The translations under genes were made by a program, and so were the position numbers. The notes beneath the pieces are model-generated. The model was not told the DNA's origin and did not search any database. It saw nothing but the letters and a program-made list of their open reading frames with translations. A DNA stretch of 5,380 nt. Origin: Devosia sp. Lineage in GTDB: Bacteria > Pseudomonadota > Alphaproteobacteria > Rhizobiales > Devosiaceae. The stretch is from positions 1-5,380 of the forward strand of contig JAEUMC010000389.1 of NCBI GenBank assembly GCA_016793415.1, given 5' to 3'. Shown piece after piece: positions 1 through 5,380 of the stretch; position 1 is the stretch's first letter; every line of letters begins with the position of its first letter.

Positions 1-956
1 CGGCCGGTCCACCAGAAGACGAAGAACACGATGGCGCAGAACAGCAGCGTAATCAGCGCCAGCGCCGCGCCCATCGAGGTGGCGTAGCCGAACTTGCCCT
101 TCTTGAAGGCGGTATTGAGCAGGTGCTGCGAGATCACCACGGTCGAGTTGGCGGGACCGCCCGAGGGGTTCAGCGCCTGCATGTAGACGAAGGCGTCGAG
201 CGCCAGGATGCCGAGATAGACGTAAGCGGTGCGGATATTGTCGCGGATCATCGGCACGGTGATCGAGATCGCCGTGCGGAAGCGGCCGGCGCCATCGACG
301 CGCGCTGCCTCATAGACCTCGGACGGGATGCCTTTGATCGCCGCGATGAACAGCACCATGTAGAAGCCGACCATCGACCAGGCGATGACGAAGATCGAGG
401 CGCCCATGGCGGTGCGCTCGTCGCCCAGCCAGGCGAACGACTTGAAGAAACCGAACCCCATCGCCGTGAGAATGCCGTTCAGCAACCCGCTCGAGGGGTC
501 GTACATCTGCGCCCACAGGATGCCGATGACGATGGCGGGCACGGTATAGGGGAAGAATGAGATGACGCGGTAGATGCCGGAGTGCTTGAGCCCCCGGATC
601 TCGCCCTGCGTCGAGCCGCCGATCGTCACCAGGGTCGCCAGCGTCAGCGACAGGATGATGACCAGCGGCGGCAGGACCACGACCAGCACGATGCTGTTAT
701 AGACAGCCTTGGTGAAGACCGGGTCCTGCAGCAACGCTGCATAGTTGGCCAGGCCCACGAAGTTCATTTTCTTCGAGAAGCCTGTCCAGTCTGTCATCGA
801 GTAGTAAAAGGCTTGCACGAATGGCGAGATCACGAAGATCACGTAGATCGCCAGTGGGAGCCCGAGGAACACCAGCGCGAAGCTGGTGCTCTCGAAGTTC
901 GGTAATTTCCACCGACGGGCCGTCGTGGCCGGTGCTCTCGCCATCGTGCTGTCCAT
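1..956 (-). CDS. ngcF: NgcF-like sugar ABC transporter permease (MalF type), 3' end cut by window edge
   Basis: Inner-membrane permease subunit of a carbohydrate ABC importer, read by translating the minus strand from the ATG at 954-956; 318 codons are present and no stop is reached. MalF-type permeases of this class are roughly 290-330 residues, so only a short C-terminal tail should be missing. A hydrophobic first segment lies at about residues 26-47, followed by YYSMTDWTG (51-59) and FVGLANY (66-72), typical of this family, with further membrane segments near 85-111 and 131-150. The ATPase-docking EAA loop is clear: EAARVDGAG at 216-224, followed by a conserved I-x-VP. The start overlaps the stop of the upstream binding-protein gene by one base (TAATG), which suggests translational coupling; a second in-frame ATG lies at residue 5. 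The permease fold is certain. The substrate, GlcNAc or diacetylchitobiose, is inferred from the NgcE-like partner. A second permease (NgcG) is expected just beyond the left edge. Confidence 0.87.
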   Translation of the reverse strand, partial: MDSTMARAPATTARRWKLPNFESTSFALVFLGLPLAIYVIFVISPFVQAFYYSMTDWTGFSKKMNFVGLANYAALLQDPVFTKAVYNSIVLVVVLPPLVIILSLTLATLVTIGGSTQGEIRGLKHSGIYRVISFFPYTVPAIVIGILWAQMYDPSSGLLNGILTAMGFGFFKSFAWLGDERTAMGASIFVIAWSMVGFYMVLFIAAIKGIPSEVYEAARVDGAGRFRTAISITVPMIRDNIRTAYVYLGILALDAFVYMQALNPSGGPANSTVVISQHLLNTAFKKGKFGYATSMGAALALITLLFCAIVFFVFWWTG

Positions 957-2329
957 TACTTCACTTCGACTTTCGTGACCGAGGGATCGTTGTAGACGGC
1001 GCTGGTGATCGCCTCGAGCGCGGCGGTGAAGGCCGCCACGTCAAGCTTGCCATCGAGGAAGCTGTTCCAGACGACGAGCTCGTCCTGGTTCGTGCCGTAG
1101 AGGTCGAACGAGTTCCAGGTGAAGACGTCGTTGCCGGCGTCCGCGAGGAGCTTGGACTGCGAAACCAGAGCCGTCGAGCCGAAGCCGTCGGCCGGCACGG
1201 TGTCCTTGACGATGGTCGGGGCGAGCTTCGTCTTGGCGAAGTTCGTCGCGGCTTCCTTCGAGAGCATCGTGCGGAGCAGTTCCTTGCCGCCGGCAAGGTT
1301 CAGCGCGCCTGCCGGGATGATGAACGGTTCGCCCGCAGTGGCGTGCAGAGCCGTCTTCGGCAGCTTGTCGTTGGCGTCGATCGACAGTTCCGGCATGCCG
1401 GTCATCTTGAAGTCCGCCTTGGTGGCCGGCTTCATTTCGTTCTCGATCCACGAACCCGACGGGTAGAGCAGGAACGACTGGTCGTTCGACCACTGCGCCT
1501 GCGCAGCGGTGAACTGGGTACCAGCGCCACCCGGCTTCATCATGCCGCCCGAGATGATCTCGTAGAGCGCGGTGAAGACGGCCTGGAACGCCGGATGCGA
1601 CCAGAAGCCCGGGGTGAAGTTGTCGACGGCGAGACGCACCTCGTCGCCGCCCGCCTTGATCGCCGAGGCAACCGCGGTGGTGCGGTAGTAGGTAGCGGCT
1701 TCCTTGCCCCAACCGAAGAGGTAGAGGCCCTTCTCCTTGGCAACCTTGCCCAGCTCAATGGCTTCGGCCCAGGTGGTCGGCGGAGTCCAGCCATTGGCCT
1801 CGAACAGCGAAGCCGAGTACCAGATGCCGTAAACGGTCATCACGTAGTTCAGCGCGACGAACTTGTCGCCGAAGGTACCCGGCTTCTCGACGCCACCCAC
1901 CAGGGTGTCGCGGATCTTGGTGCCTTCGAGGCTCGGCGCGTCGAGCACCGCGTTCATGTCCTCGAGCTGGTCGATGATGGCCGAGAAGCCGATGGCCTGA
2001 GCGCCGGAGTTGTCGATCAGGTCCGGCGGGTTGCCGCCAAGGAAACGCGGCTGCAGTTCCTGGGCGATCTGGGTCGACGGCGACACCTTCACGGTGACGG
2101 TCGGGTGGTTCTTCTGCACGAGGCCGGCGGCAAACTCGACATAGTCGATGCCGTAGCCGCCGTTGAAGATCACCGCGTCAACGGTCGAACCGTCGGCGAG
2201 GCCGAACGGATTGGCCGCATCCTGGGCGAGAGCGCTGGTCGAGCCGAGCAGCCCGCCGAGCGGCGCTGCCGCCACCAGGGCCGTCGTGCCGAGCAGGAAG
2301 CTGCGGCGGTCGATGGTCTTTTTGAACAT
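956..2329 (-). CDS. ngcE: NgcE-like periplasmic N-acetylglucosamine/diacetylchitobiose-binding protein
   Basis: Solute-binding protein (457 aa) that captures sugar in the periplasm and delivers it to the NgcF-type permease encoded immediately downstream. The N-terminus carries a twin-arginine signal: DRRSFLLG at residues 7-14, a hydrophobic stretch, and a likely cleavage after ALA at 33-35. There is no lipobox cysteine, so the mature protein should be soluble and periplasmic, unlike Gram-positive lipoprotein homologues. From memory of the NgcE family (Streptomyces GlcNAc/chitobiose binding protein), several blocks match in order: NPFG at 40-43 and VIFNGGYG at 53-60, LQPRF then GNPPDLIDNSGA at 92-110, LNYVMTVYGIWYS at 160-172, PSGSW at 290-294, and GEPFIIP at 333-339. 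Length is normal for the family. The start is well supported by the signal peptide and a strong Shine-Dalgarno sequence. A 64-bp gap separates it from the SIS gene. Substrate choice between GlcNAc, chitobiose or both cannot be settled from sequence alone. Confidence 0.88.
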   Translation of the reverse strand: MFKKTIDRRSFLLGTTALVAAAPLGGLLGSTSALAQDAANPFGLADGSTVDAVIFNGGYGIDYVEFAAGLVQKNHPTVTVKVSPSTQIAQELQPRFLGGNPPDLIDNSGAQAIGFSAIIDQLEDMNAVLDAPSLEGTKIRDTLVGGVEKPGTFGDKFVALNYVMTVYGIWYSASLFEANGWTPPTTWAEAIELGKVAKEKGLYLFGWGKEAATYYRTTAVASAIKAGGDEVRLAVDNFTPGFWSHPAFQAVFTALYEIISGGMMKPGGAGTQFTAAQAQWSNDQSFLLYPSGSWIENEMKPATKADFKMTGMPELSIDANDKLPKTALHATAGEPFIIPAGALNLAGGKELLRTMLSKEAATNFAKTKLAPTIVKDTVPADGFGSTALVSQSKLLADAGNDVFTWNSFDLYGTNQDELVVWNSFLDGKLDVAAFTAALEAITSAVYNDPSVTKVEVK

Positions 2330-2334
2330 TTAGT

Positions 2335-2348
2335 TCCTTCCCTTCTCC
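2335..2348 (-). promoter_or_regulatory. Strong purine-rich ribosome binding site of ngcE
   Basis: On the minus strand the 14 bases ahead of the binding-protein ATG read GGAGAAGGGAAGGA, with the proximal AAGGA about five bases from the start codon. It is the strongest Shine-Dalgarno in the window; the other genes have weak or coupled starts. This fits the usual need for binding protein in excess over its membrane partners. Confidence 0.65.
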
Positions 2349-2393
2349 AAGTATTTAGTCGTTAGGCCCCACGCCAAACGCCTCCGTAATCCC

Positions 2394-3146
2394 TCAGGAT
2401 TCCCCACGGATGCGCTTGCCGTAAAGATCTTCGAGAGCGCGATTGTGTTCGTCGCCCCCGGGAATATTTGCCGAGATGTAGAGCGGCGGCGTCTTGCCGC
2501 GCTTGAGCAGCGCTTCCGCCACACCGATGGTGATGCGCTGAGCAATGAATGCTGCGGTGAGCGAGGAGACTGCGCCAACGCCCATGCCACCCTCCAGTTC
2601 AAGCGTACTGTCGCCGAAGGGAGCGAGGTTGTCGATGGCGATATCTGCCACTTCCTTCAATCGCTTGCCGCTCGGATGCTTGGGCGTGACTTTATTGGTG
2701 TGGTCGAAGCTGGTCACCGCCACCACCTTGTGGCCGCGCGCCTTGGCCGCCAGCGCCAGCCCGACGATCGAGCCGTTGACGCCCGAATTCGAGGCGATGA
2801 TGAACACGTCGTTCGGGTCGAGGTCGAACAGCGCGAGCAGCTTGTCCGCCACGTTCGGGTCGCGCTCGAGCGCCGCACCGCCGAGGATCGAGATGTCCTG
2901 GCCGCCGCGCAGCACCAGGGCGCGCAGCGGAATGCGGTTTGCGGCGATCAGCCCGCCGGCGCGGCCGGCGATTTCCATGGCGAAGGCTTCCGAGTGGCCG
3001 GTGCCGAAGGCCTGCACCACGCCGCCGGCCGCCACCGCGTCGGCCACCAGTGCGATGGTGTCGTCGATCGCCTGGTTCGGGCCCGCGAGCTTGGCAAGTC
3101 GGCTCGAAACTTCACTATGAAACTGCGTAGTCAGGTCGGTCATCAT
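2394..3146 (-). CDS. Stand-alone SIS-domain phosphosugar protein, UPF0309/COG4821 type, reaction unknown
   Basis: A 250-aa cytoplasmic protein with one sugar-isomerase (SIS) fold and no DNA-binding domain. The sequence shows an N-terminal helical stretch (about 5-40), then FGTGHSEAFAMEI at 47-59, the phosphosugar-binding signature of the family, IIASNSGVNG at 116-125, AVTSFDHT at 143-150, HPSGKRL at 157-163, and a C-terminal ISANIPGGDEHN at 224-235. These blocks, especially HPSGKRL and GGDEHN, are recalled hallmarks of COG4821/UPF0309 proteins, which are distantly related to MurQ and GmhA. No reaction is established for this group that I can name. Its place between the regulator (14 bp upstream) and the transporter genes points to a role in amino-sugar phosphate handling: isomerase, deaminase, lyase or binding partner. 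Two adjacent ATGs (3144-3146 and 3141-3143) are possible starts. A weak GAG lies better spaced for the second. No signal peptide is visible. Confidence 0.85.
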   Translation of the reverse strand: MMTDLTTQFHSEVSSRLAKLAGPNQAIDDTIALVADAVAAGGVVQAFGTGHSEAFAMEIAGRAGGLIAANRIPLRALVLRGGQDISILGGAALERDPNVADKLLALFDLDPNDVFIIASNSGVNGSIVGLALAAKARGHKVVAVTSFDHTNKVTPKHPSGKRLKEVADIAIDNLAPFGDSTLELEGGMGVGAVSSLTAAFIAQRITIGVAEALLKRGKTPPLYISANIPGGDEHNRALEDLYGKRIRGES

Positions 3147-3160
3147 CTACTCGGGTTCGG

Positions 3161-4096
3161 TTAGGTCTGGGCCGTCGCGCGGCGCGCGGCAGTGTTGGGC
3201 AGGGCGCCACCCCGCATCGGGCGGCGGCGCGGCGCCACCGCGGCGCCGGAGGCGGCGAGGAAGCGCGTCGTGCGGTCGAAATTCGACTGCGCGATGAGGA
3301 GGTAAAGCAGGTCCACCACGAACAGCTGGCAGTGCCGGGCGGAGAGGTCCGCCGGCTGCAGGTAGCCATCGGGCGAGGCGGCGATCAGCACGTCGTCGGC
3401 CAACCGCGCCAGCGGCGAATCCGGGTTGCCGGTGATCGCCACGGTATGGGCCCCCGACGCCTTGGCGACGGTCAGCATCTGGATGGTTTCGTCGGTGCGG
3501 CCGGTGTTGGAAATGCCGATGGCGACGCAGCGATCATCGAGAATGGCGGCGCTGGTCAGCCCGTTATGCACTTCCGCCCAGGTATGGACGTTGACCCCGA
3601 TGCGATAGAGCCGCGCCTCGGTTTCGAGCGCGGTGAGCGCGCTGCCGCCGACGCCATAGACATCGAGCTGGCGCGCCTTGACGATCGCCTGCGCCACCCG
3701 GATCGCGGTGGGCATATCGAGCAGCCCGGCGGTGGTCTGGAGGCTCAGCACATGGGTGTTGAGCAGCGCGTTGCGGATTTCGTCCGGCGAGTCATCGGGC
3801 CCGAACGAGCGGCCGATTTCGCCGATCCACGCCGCCTTGGCGCCGCCCCGGCCGACATCCTCGGCGATGCCGACCCTGAGCTGGGCATAACCGCCATAGC
3901 CGATCATCCGGCAGAAACGGGTAACGCTGGCCGCCGAGGTTCCTGCCCGTTCGGCGAGGTCGGTGATCGAGAGGTTCAGCGGCGCCTTGGGATCATCGAT
4001 CAGGACGGCAGCGATTTTGGCCATCGTAGCCGGCATCTGGGACTGGTAAGTCCTGATCCGGTCGAGCACGCTGAACGTCTTTGCGATGGCGGTCAT
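3161..4096 (-). CDS. MurR/RpiR-family transcriptional regulator (HTH plus SIS domain)
   Basis: A 311-aa DNA-binding regulator, probably a repressor, of the sugar-uptake operon it heads. The N-terminal RpiR-type helix-turn-helix spans about residues 8-80; its core is SITDLAERAGTSAASVTRFCR-like at 43-63, followed by the conserved GYGGYAQLR at 66-74. The C-terminal SIS domain (about 130-265) contains VYGVGGSA at 146-153 and ISNTGRTDET at 195-204, the usual phosphosugar-binding loops, so a sugar phosphate is the likely effector. The last 25 or so residues are rich in Arg, Ala, Pro and Gly and fall outside the domain. The gene is first in the leftward set and diverges from the kinase across 108 bp, a common arrangement for a local regulator controlling both sides and itself. 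No good Shine-Dalgarno precedes the ATG at 4094-4096, but this start gives the full HTH domain. Family assignment is firm; the effector (GlcNAc-6-phosphate or related) and the sign of regulation are inferred. Confidence 0.9.
   Translation of the reverse strand: MTAIAKTFSVLDRIRTYQSQMPATMAKIAAVLIDDPKAPLNLSITDLAERAGTSAASVTRFCRMIGYGGYAQLRVGIAEDVGRGGAKAAWIGEIGRSFGPDDSPDEIRNALLNTHVLSLQTTAGLLDMPTAIRVAQAIVKARQLDVYGVGGSALTALETEARLYRIGVNVHTWAEVHNGLTSAAILDDRCVAIGISNTGRTDETIQMLTVAKASGAHTVAITGNPDSPLARLADDVLIAASPDGYLQPADLSARHCQLFVVDLLYLLIAQSNFDRTTRFLAASGAAVAPRRRPMRGGALPNTAARRATAQT
3230..3248 (-). other. GC-only hairpin inside the 3' tail of the regulator gene
   Basis: Two 7-bp complementary arms (3230-3236 and 3242-3248, each containing GGCGCC) surround a 5-base loop. 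They sit in a very GC-rich stretch that encodes the low-complexity C-terminal tail of the RpiR-type regulator, about 85 bases ahead of the SIS gene start on the same strand. No T-tract follows. It could affect mRNA stability or partial readthrough, or simply be a by-product of local base composition. Confidence 0.3.
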
Positions 4097-4204
4097 CTAT
4101 GTTAGGAGCCCGTACCCTGAAAATCACTCTCAAGAAGGCCGCTGTGCGGATGAAAACAATTCTTATCCAGCAATTTTCACGAAGGCAAGCGGGTCGATAA
4201 CGCG
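4097..4204. promoter_or_regulatory. Divergent promoter region with three TGAAAA motifs, candidate RpiR operator
   Basis: This 108-bp gap between the divergent regulator and kinase starts is the only sizeable intergenic space in the locus and must hold the promoters for both directions unless transcription enters from outside. Its centre is clearly more AT-rich than the flanks. The hexamer TGAAAA occurs at 4118-4123 and 4151-4156 on the plus strand and at 4174-4179 on the minus strand. The first and third extend to a perfect TGAAAAT/ATTTTCA pair (4118-4124 and 4173-4179); the second and third form an inverted repeat with a 17-bp spacer. Such repeats are plausible sites for the adjacent regulator. 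No convincing sigma-70 -35/-10 pair could be picked on either strand, and neither gene has a strong Shine-Dalgarno. Confidence 0.5.
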
Positions 4205-5212
4205 ATGAACAAGGCGTTGCTCGCCATCGATGTGGGCGGGTCCACATCGCGCGCCACCCTGGTCGACCGGAGCGGCCGCTGCCTCGGGCAGGGCCGCAAC
4301 CGCGGCGGTAATCCCGCCTCCAACACCCCGGAACAGGCGGCTTCCGCCATCATTTCGGCCGTTGAAGCCGCCGTTGCCGAAGCCGGCGCGCCGCTCGACA
4401 TCGAGCTGGCGCTGATCGCACTGGCCGGTCCCCGTGCCCATGTCGCGCAGGATCGGCTGGAGGCGGCGTTCCGTGAAAATGGCCTCAGCGGACCGCTGGT
4501 TTTCGCCGGCGATCTCGAGGCGCTGCTCGCCACGGTCACTGCGGCGCGCGATGGCTATTGCATCGTCGCCGGCACCGGCGCCGGCGCGGTGCGGATCCGC
4601 AACGGCACGATCGAAGCGGTGGTCGATGCCGCCGGCTACCTGCTCGGCGATCTCGGCTCGGGCTACTGGCTCGGCCACCATGCGGCGATCGCCGTCACCG
4701 CCGATCTCGAAGGCCGCGGCCCGAAAACCGCGCTCACCGGCGCACTGCTCGGCGCTTTCGGCATCGCTTATTCCGACGAGAAGGCCTTTACCGGCCGCCA
4801 GCTCTGCCTGCAGCAATTCGTCGATGCCATCTACAAGCTCCGCCCGATCGAACTGGCGCGCTTCGCCCCGCTGGTCATCGCCAACCGCACCGATCCGGTG
4901 GCGGCAGGCCTCCTGGCGCAGTCGGAAGCCTACCTGCTCGCCGATTTCAAGATGATCTTCGATCCCGAGATGCCCGGGCCCGTCGCGCTGGGCGGCGGCA
5001 TCGCCCCGCATCTGCTCACCCTGCCCGCCGCGCTGTCCGAAGTCATCCGCGCCGCCGGCCACACTCCCGACGTCCGCATCGCCGGCGACGGCTCGGTCGG
5101 CGCCGTGGTGCTGGCCATGCGCGCCACCGGCATGGCGGTGGACGACACCACGGTCGCGACGGTCGCAGCCTCGATGGCGGAACGCAACGCGAAGCCGGCG
5201 GTGTCGGCTTAG
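4205..5212 (+). CDS. BadF/BcrA-type ATPase, probable N-acetylglucosamine kinase
   Basis: A 335-aa cytoplasmic sugar kinase of the actin-like ATPase fold (COG2971-type), likely phosphorylating GlcNAc or a related amino sugar after import. Visible motifs in order: the phosphate-1 loop IDVGGSTSR at 8-16; LALAGP-like IALAGP at 71-76; GDLEALLA at 102-109, where D103 sits at the expected catalytic aspartate position; GTGAG at 123-127; GYLLGDLGSGYWLG at 144-157, highly typical of the NAGK branch; and the adenosine-binding LGGGIAPHL at 262-270. Length is usual for the family. It is not a ROK kinase: no CxCGxxGC-type zinc motif is present. The ATG at 4205 is the first possible start, because no ATG, GTG or TTG lies in frame back to the TGA at 4151; its Shine-Dalgarno is weak. 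The divergent layout with the RpiR-type regulator and the NgcE-like transporter supports an amino-sugar substrate, but glucosamine or MurNAc kinase activity is also possible in this family. Confidence 0.85.
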   Translation: MNKALLAIDVGGSTSRATLVDRSGRCLGQGRNRGGNPASNTPEQAASAIISAVEAAVAEAGAPLDIELALIALAGPRAHVAQDRLEAAFRENGLSGPLVFAGDLEALLATVTAARDGYCIVAGTGAGAVRIRNGTIEAVVDAAGYLLGDLGSGYWLGHHAAIAVTADLEGRGPKTALTGALLGAFGIAYSDEKAFTGRQLCLQQFVDAIYKLRPIELARFAPLVIANRTDPVAAGLLAQSEAYLLADFKMIFDPEMPGPVALGGGIAPHLLTLPAALSEVIRAAGHTPDVRIAGDGSVGAVVLAMRATGMAVDDTTVATVAASMAERNAKPAVSA

Positions 5213-5229
5213 CTCACAATGACCATTTT

Positions 5230-5257
5230 GGGGCGCGGGCCGTGCAACCCGCGTCCC
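5230..5257 (+). terminator. GC-rich hairpin after the kinase gene, possible terminator lacking a T-tract
   Basis: Bases 5230-5239 pair with 5248-5257 to form a 10-bp stem with one G-T wobble, around an 8-base loop. It begins 18 bases past the kinase stop codon, the usual place for a terminator. There is no run of T on the 3' side in either direction, so it may terminate poorly, protect the mRNA 3' end, or be part of the repeat that follows. Confidence 0.4.
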
Positions 5258-5299
5258 CTCGCCCCTCTGGGGAGAGGGTCAGGGTGAGGGGCGCCAAGC
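5251..5299. repeat. GC-rich intergenic repeat of the CCCCTCGCCCC/GGGGAGAGGGT type
   Basis: The stretch reads as a CCCCTCGCCCC run, a short hairpin (CCCTCT at 5263-5268 and AGAGGG at 5273-5278 with a GGGG loop), then AGGGTCAGGGTGAGGGG. Closely similar elements are scattered between genes in many GC-rich proteobacteria and often give spurious translations like PSGERVRVRG, which also appears here in one plus-strand frame. It is placed from recalled resemblance and internal symmetry; copy number in this genome is unknown. Confidence 0.6.
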
Positions 5300-5364
5300 A
5301 CTCCGACTGAGCAATTTGCCTGCTCTGGTAGCCGAGATTTTCGTGCGCTTGGCGCCCCTCACCC
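5282..5364. repeat. Perfect 18-bp inverted repeat with 47-bp spacer
   Basis: Bases 5282-5299 (GGGTGAGGGGCGCCAAGC) are the exact reverse complement of 5347-5364. The 47-bp spacer holds a smaller hairpin (GAGCA at 5309-5313, TGCTC at 5321-5325, 7-base loop). The left arm overlaps the end of the GC-rich intergenic repeat. The whole could fold as a long stem-loop RNA from either strand, or be two oppositely oriented copies of a repeat unit. It contains no coding potential. The final 16 bases (5365-5380) show nothing assignable. Confidence 0.8.
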
Positions 5365-5380
5365 CACGGATGAGGCCTCC

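Noticed and set aside
821..2365. A 514-codon open frame on the plus strand opposite the binding-protein and permease genes
   Set aside because: It is in the codon-aligned antisense frame of the ngcE-like gene. There, stops require TTA, CTA or TCA codons in the sense gene, which are rare at this GC content. Its product is Arg/Gly/Val-rich with no recognisable domain, while the minus-strand gene has a signal peptide and family motifs.
2350..2377. Possible internal promoter for the binding-protein gene (TTGGCG, 16-bp spacer, AATACT on the minus strand)
   Set aside because: Each box matches consensus at only 4 of 6 positions, and the implied start site would fall inside the Shine-Dalgarno sequence, leaving almost no leader.
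2445..4105. Long plus-strand open frames (2445-3164 and 3332-4105) opposite the SIS and regulator genes
   Set aside because: Both are codon-aligned antisense frames of well-recognised genes and their translations are Arg/Gly/Asp-rich without known motifs.
4174..4201. Possible kinase promoter (TTTTCA, 16-bp spacer, GATAAC on the plus strand)
   Set aside because: The implied transcription start would lie at or beyond the ATG at 4205, and both boxes are weak matches.
4163..5062. A 299-codon open frame on the minus strand opposite the kinase
   Set aside because: Also the codon-aligned antisense frame of a GC-rich gene. The plus-strand reading has the full set of kinase motifs and the minus reading has none.
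4205..5212. Assignment of the kinase to the ROK family
   Set aside because: It lacks the ROK zinc-binding cysteine cluster, and the GYLLGDLGSGYWLG block points to the BadF/BcrA-type NAGK branch instead.
4558..5310. A plus-strand frame running out of the kinase into the terminal repeat, ending with PSGERVRVRG
   Set aside because: It is a frame-shifted reading of the kinase, dominated by Arg. The PSGERVRVRG end is the familiar spurious translation of the GC-rich intergenic repeat.

Overview
The window looks like part of a high-GC proteobacterial chromosome, most likely an alphaproteobacterium of the Hyphomicrobiales type. This placement is an inference. It rests on strong G/C preference at third codon positions, near absence of TTA, CTA and TCA codons (which leaves long open antisense frames), a Tat-type signal peptide without a lipobox cysteine on a sugar-binding protein, and the gene families present. 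The species cannot be named from the sequence.

The layout is one catabolic locus built around a divergent intergenic region at 4097-4204. Leftward (minus strand) lie four closely packed genes: an RpiR/MurR-family regulator (3161-4096), a stand-alone SIS-domain protein of the UPF0309/COG4821 type (2394-3146), an NgcE-like periplasmic binding protein (956-2329), and an NgcF-like inner-membrane permease (1-956) that runs off the left edge a few residues before its expected end. Gaps are 14 bp, 64 bp and a 1-bp stop/start overlap, so this is probably one operon. It probably continues beyond the edge into a second permease. Rightward (plus strand) is a BadF/BcrA-type sugar kinase (4205-5212) resembling N-acetylglucosamine kinases.

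The genes read together as uptake and first phosphorylation of N-acetylglucosamine and/or N,N'-diacetylchitobiose. The binding protein captures the amino sugar in the periplasm, NgcF and an unseen partner carry it across the membrane, the kinase phosphorylates it, and a phosphosugar probably acts as effector for the RpiR-type regulator. The SIS protein probably acts on or binds the same phosphosugar pool, but its reaction is unknown. No deacetylase (NagA), deaminase (NagB), transporter ATPase or chitinase lies in the window.

The last 168 bases (5213-5380) hold no credible gene. They contain a GC-rich 10-bp hairpin just after the kinase, a 'CCCCTCGCCCC...GGGGAGAGGGT' intergenic repeat of a type common in GC-rich proteobacteria, and a perfect 18-bp inverted repeat with a 47-bp spacer. 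No RNA genes, CRISPR arrays, transposases or attachment sites were seen. Most of the window is a recognisable sugar-utilisation locus. The less explained parts are the role of the SIS protein, the TGAAAA motifs between the divergent genes, and the terminal repeat.
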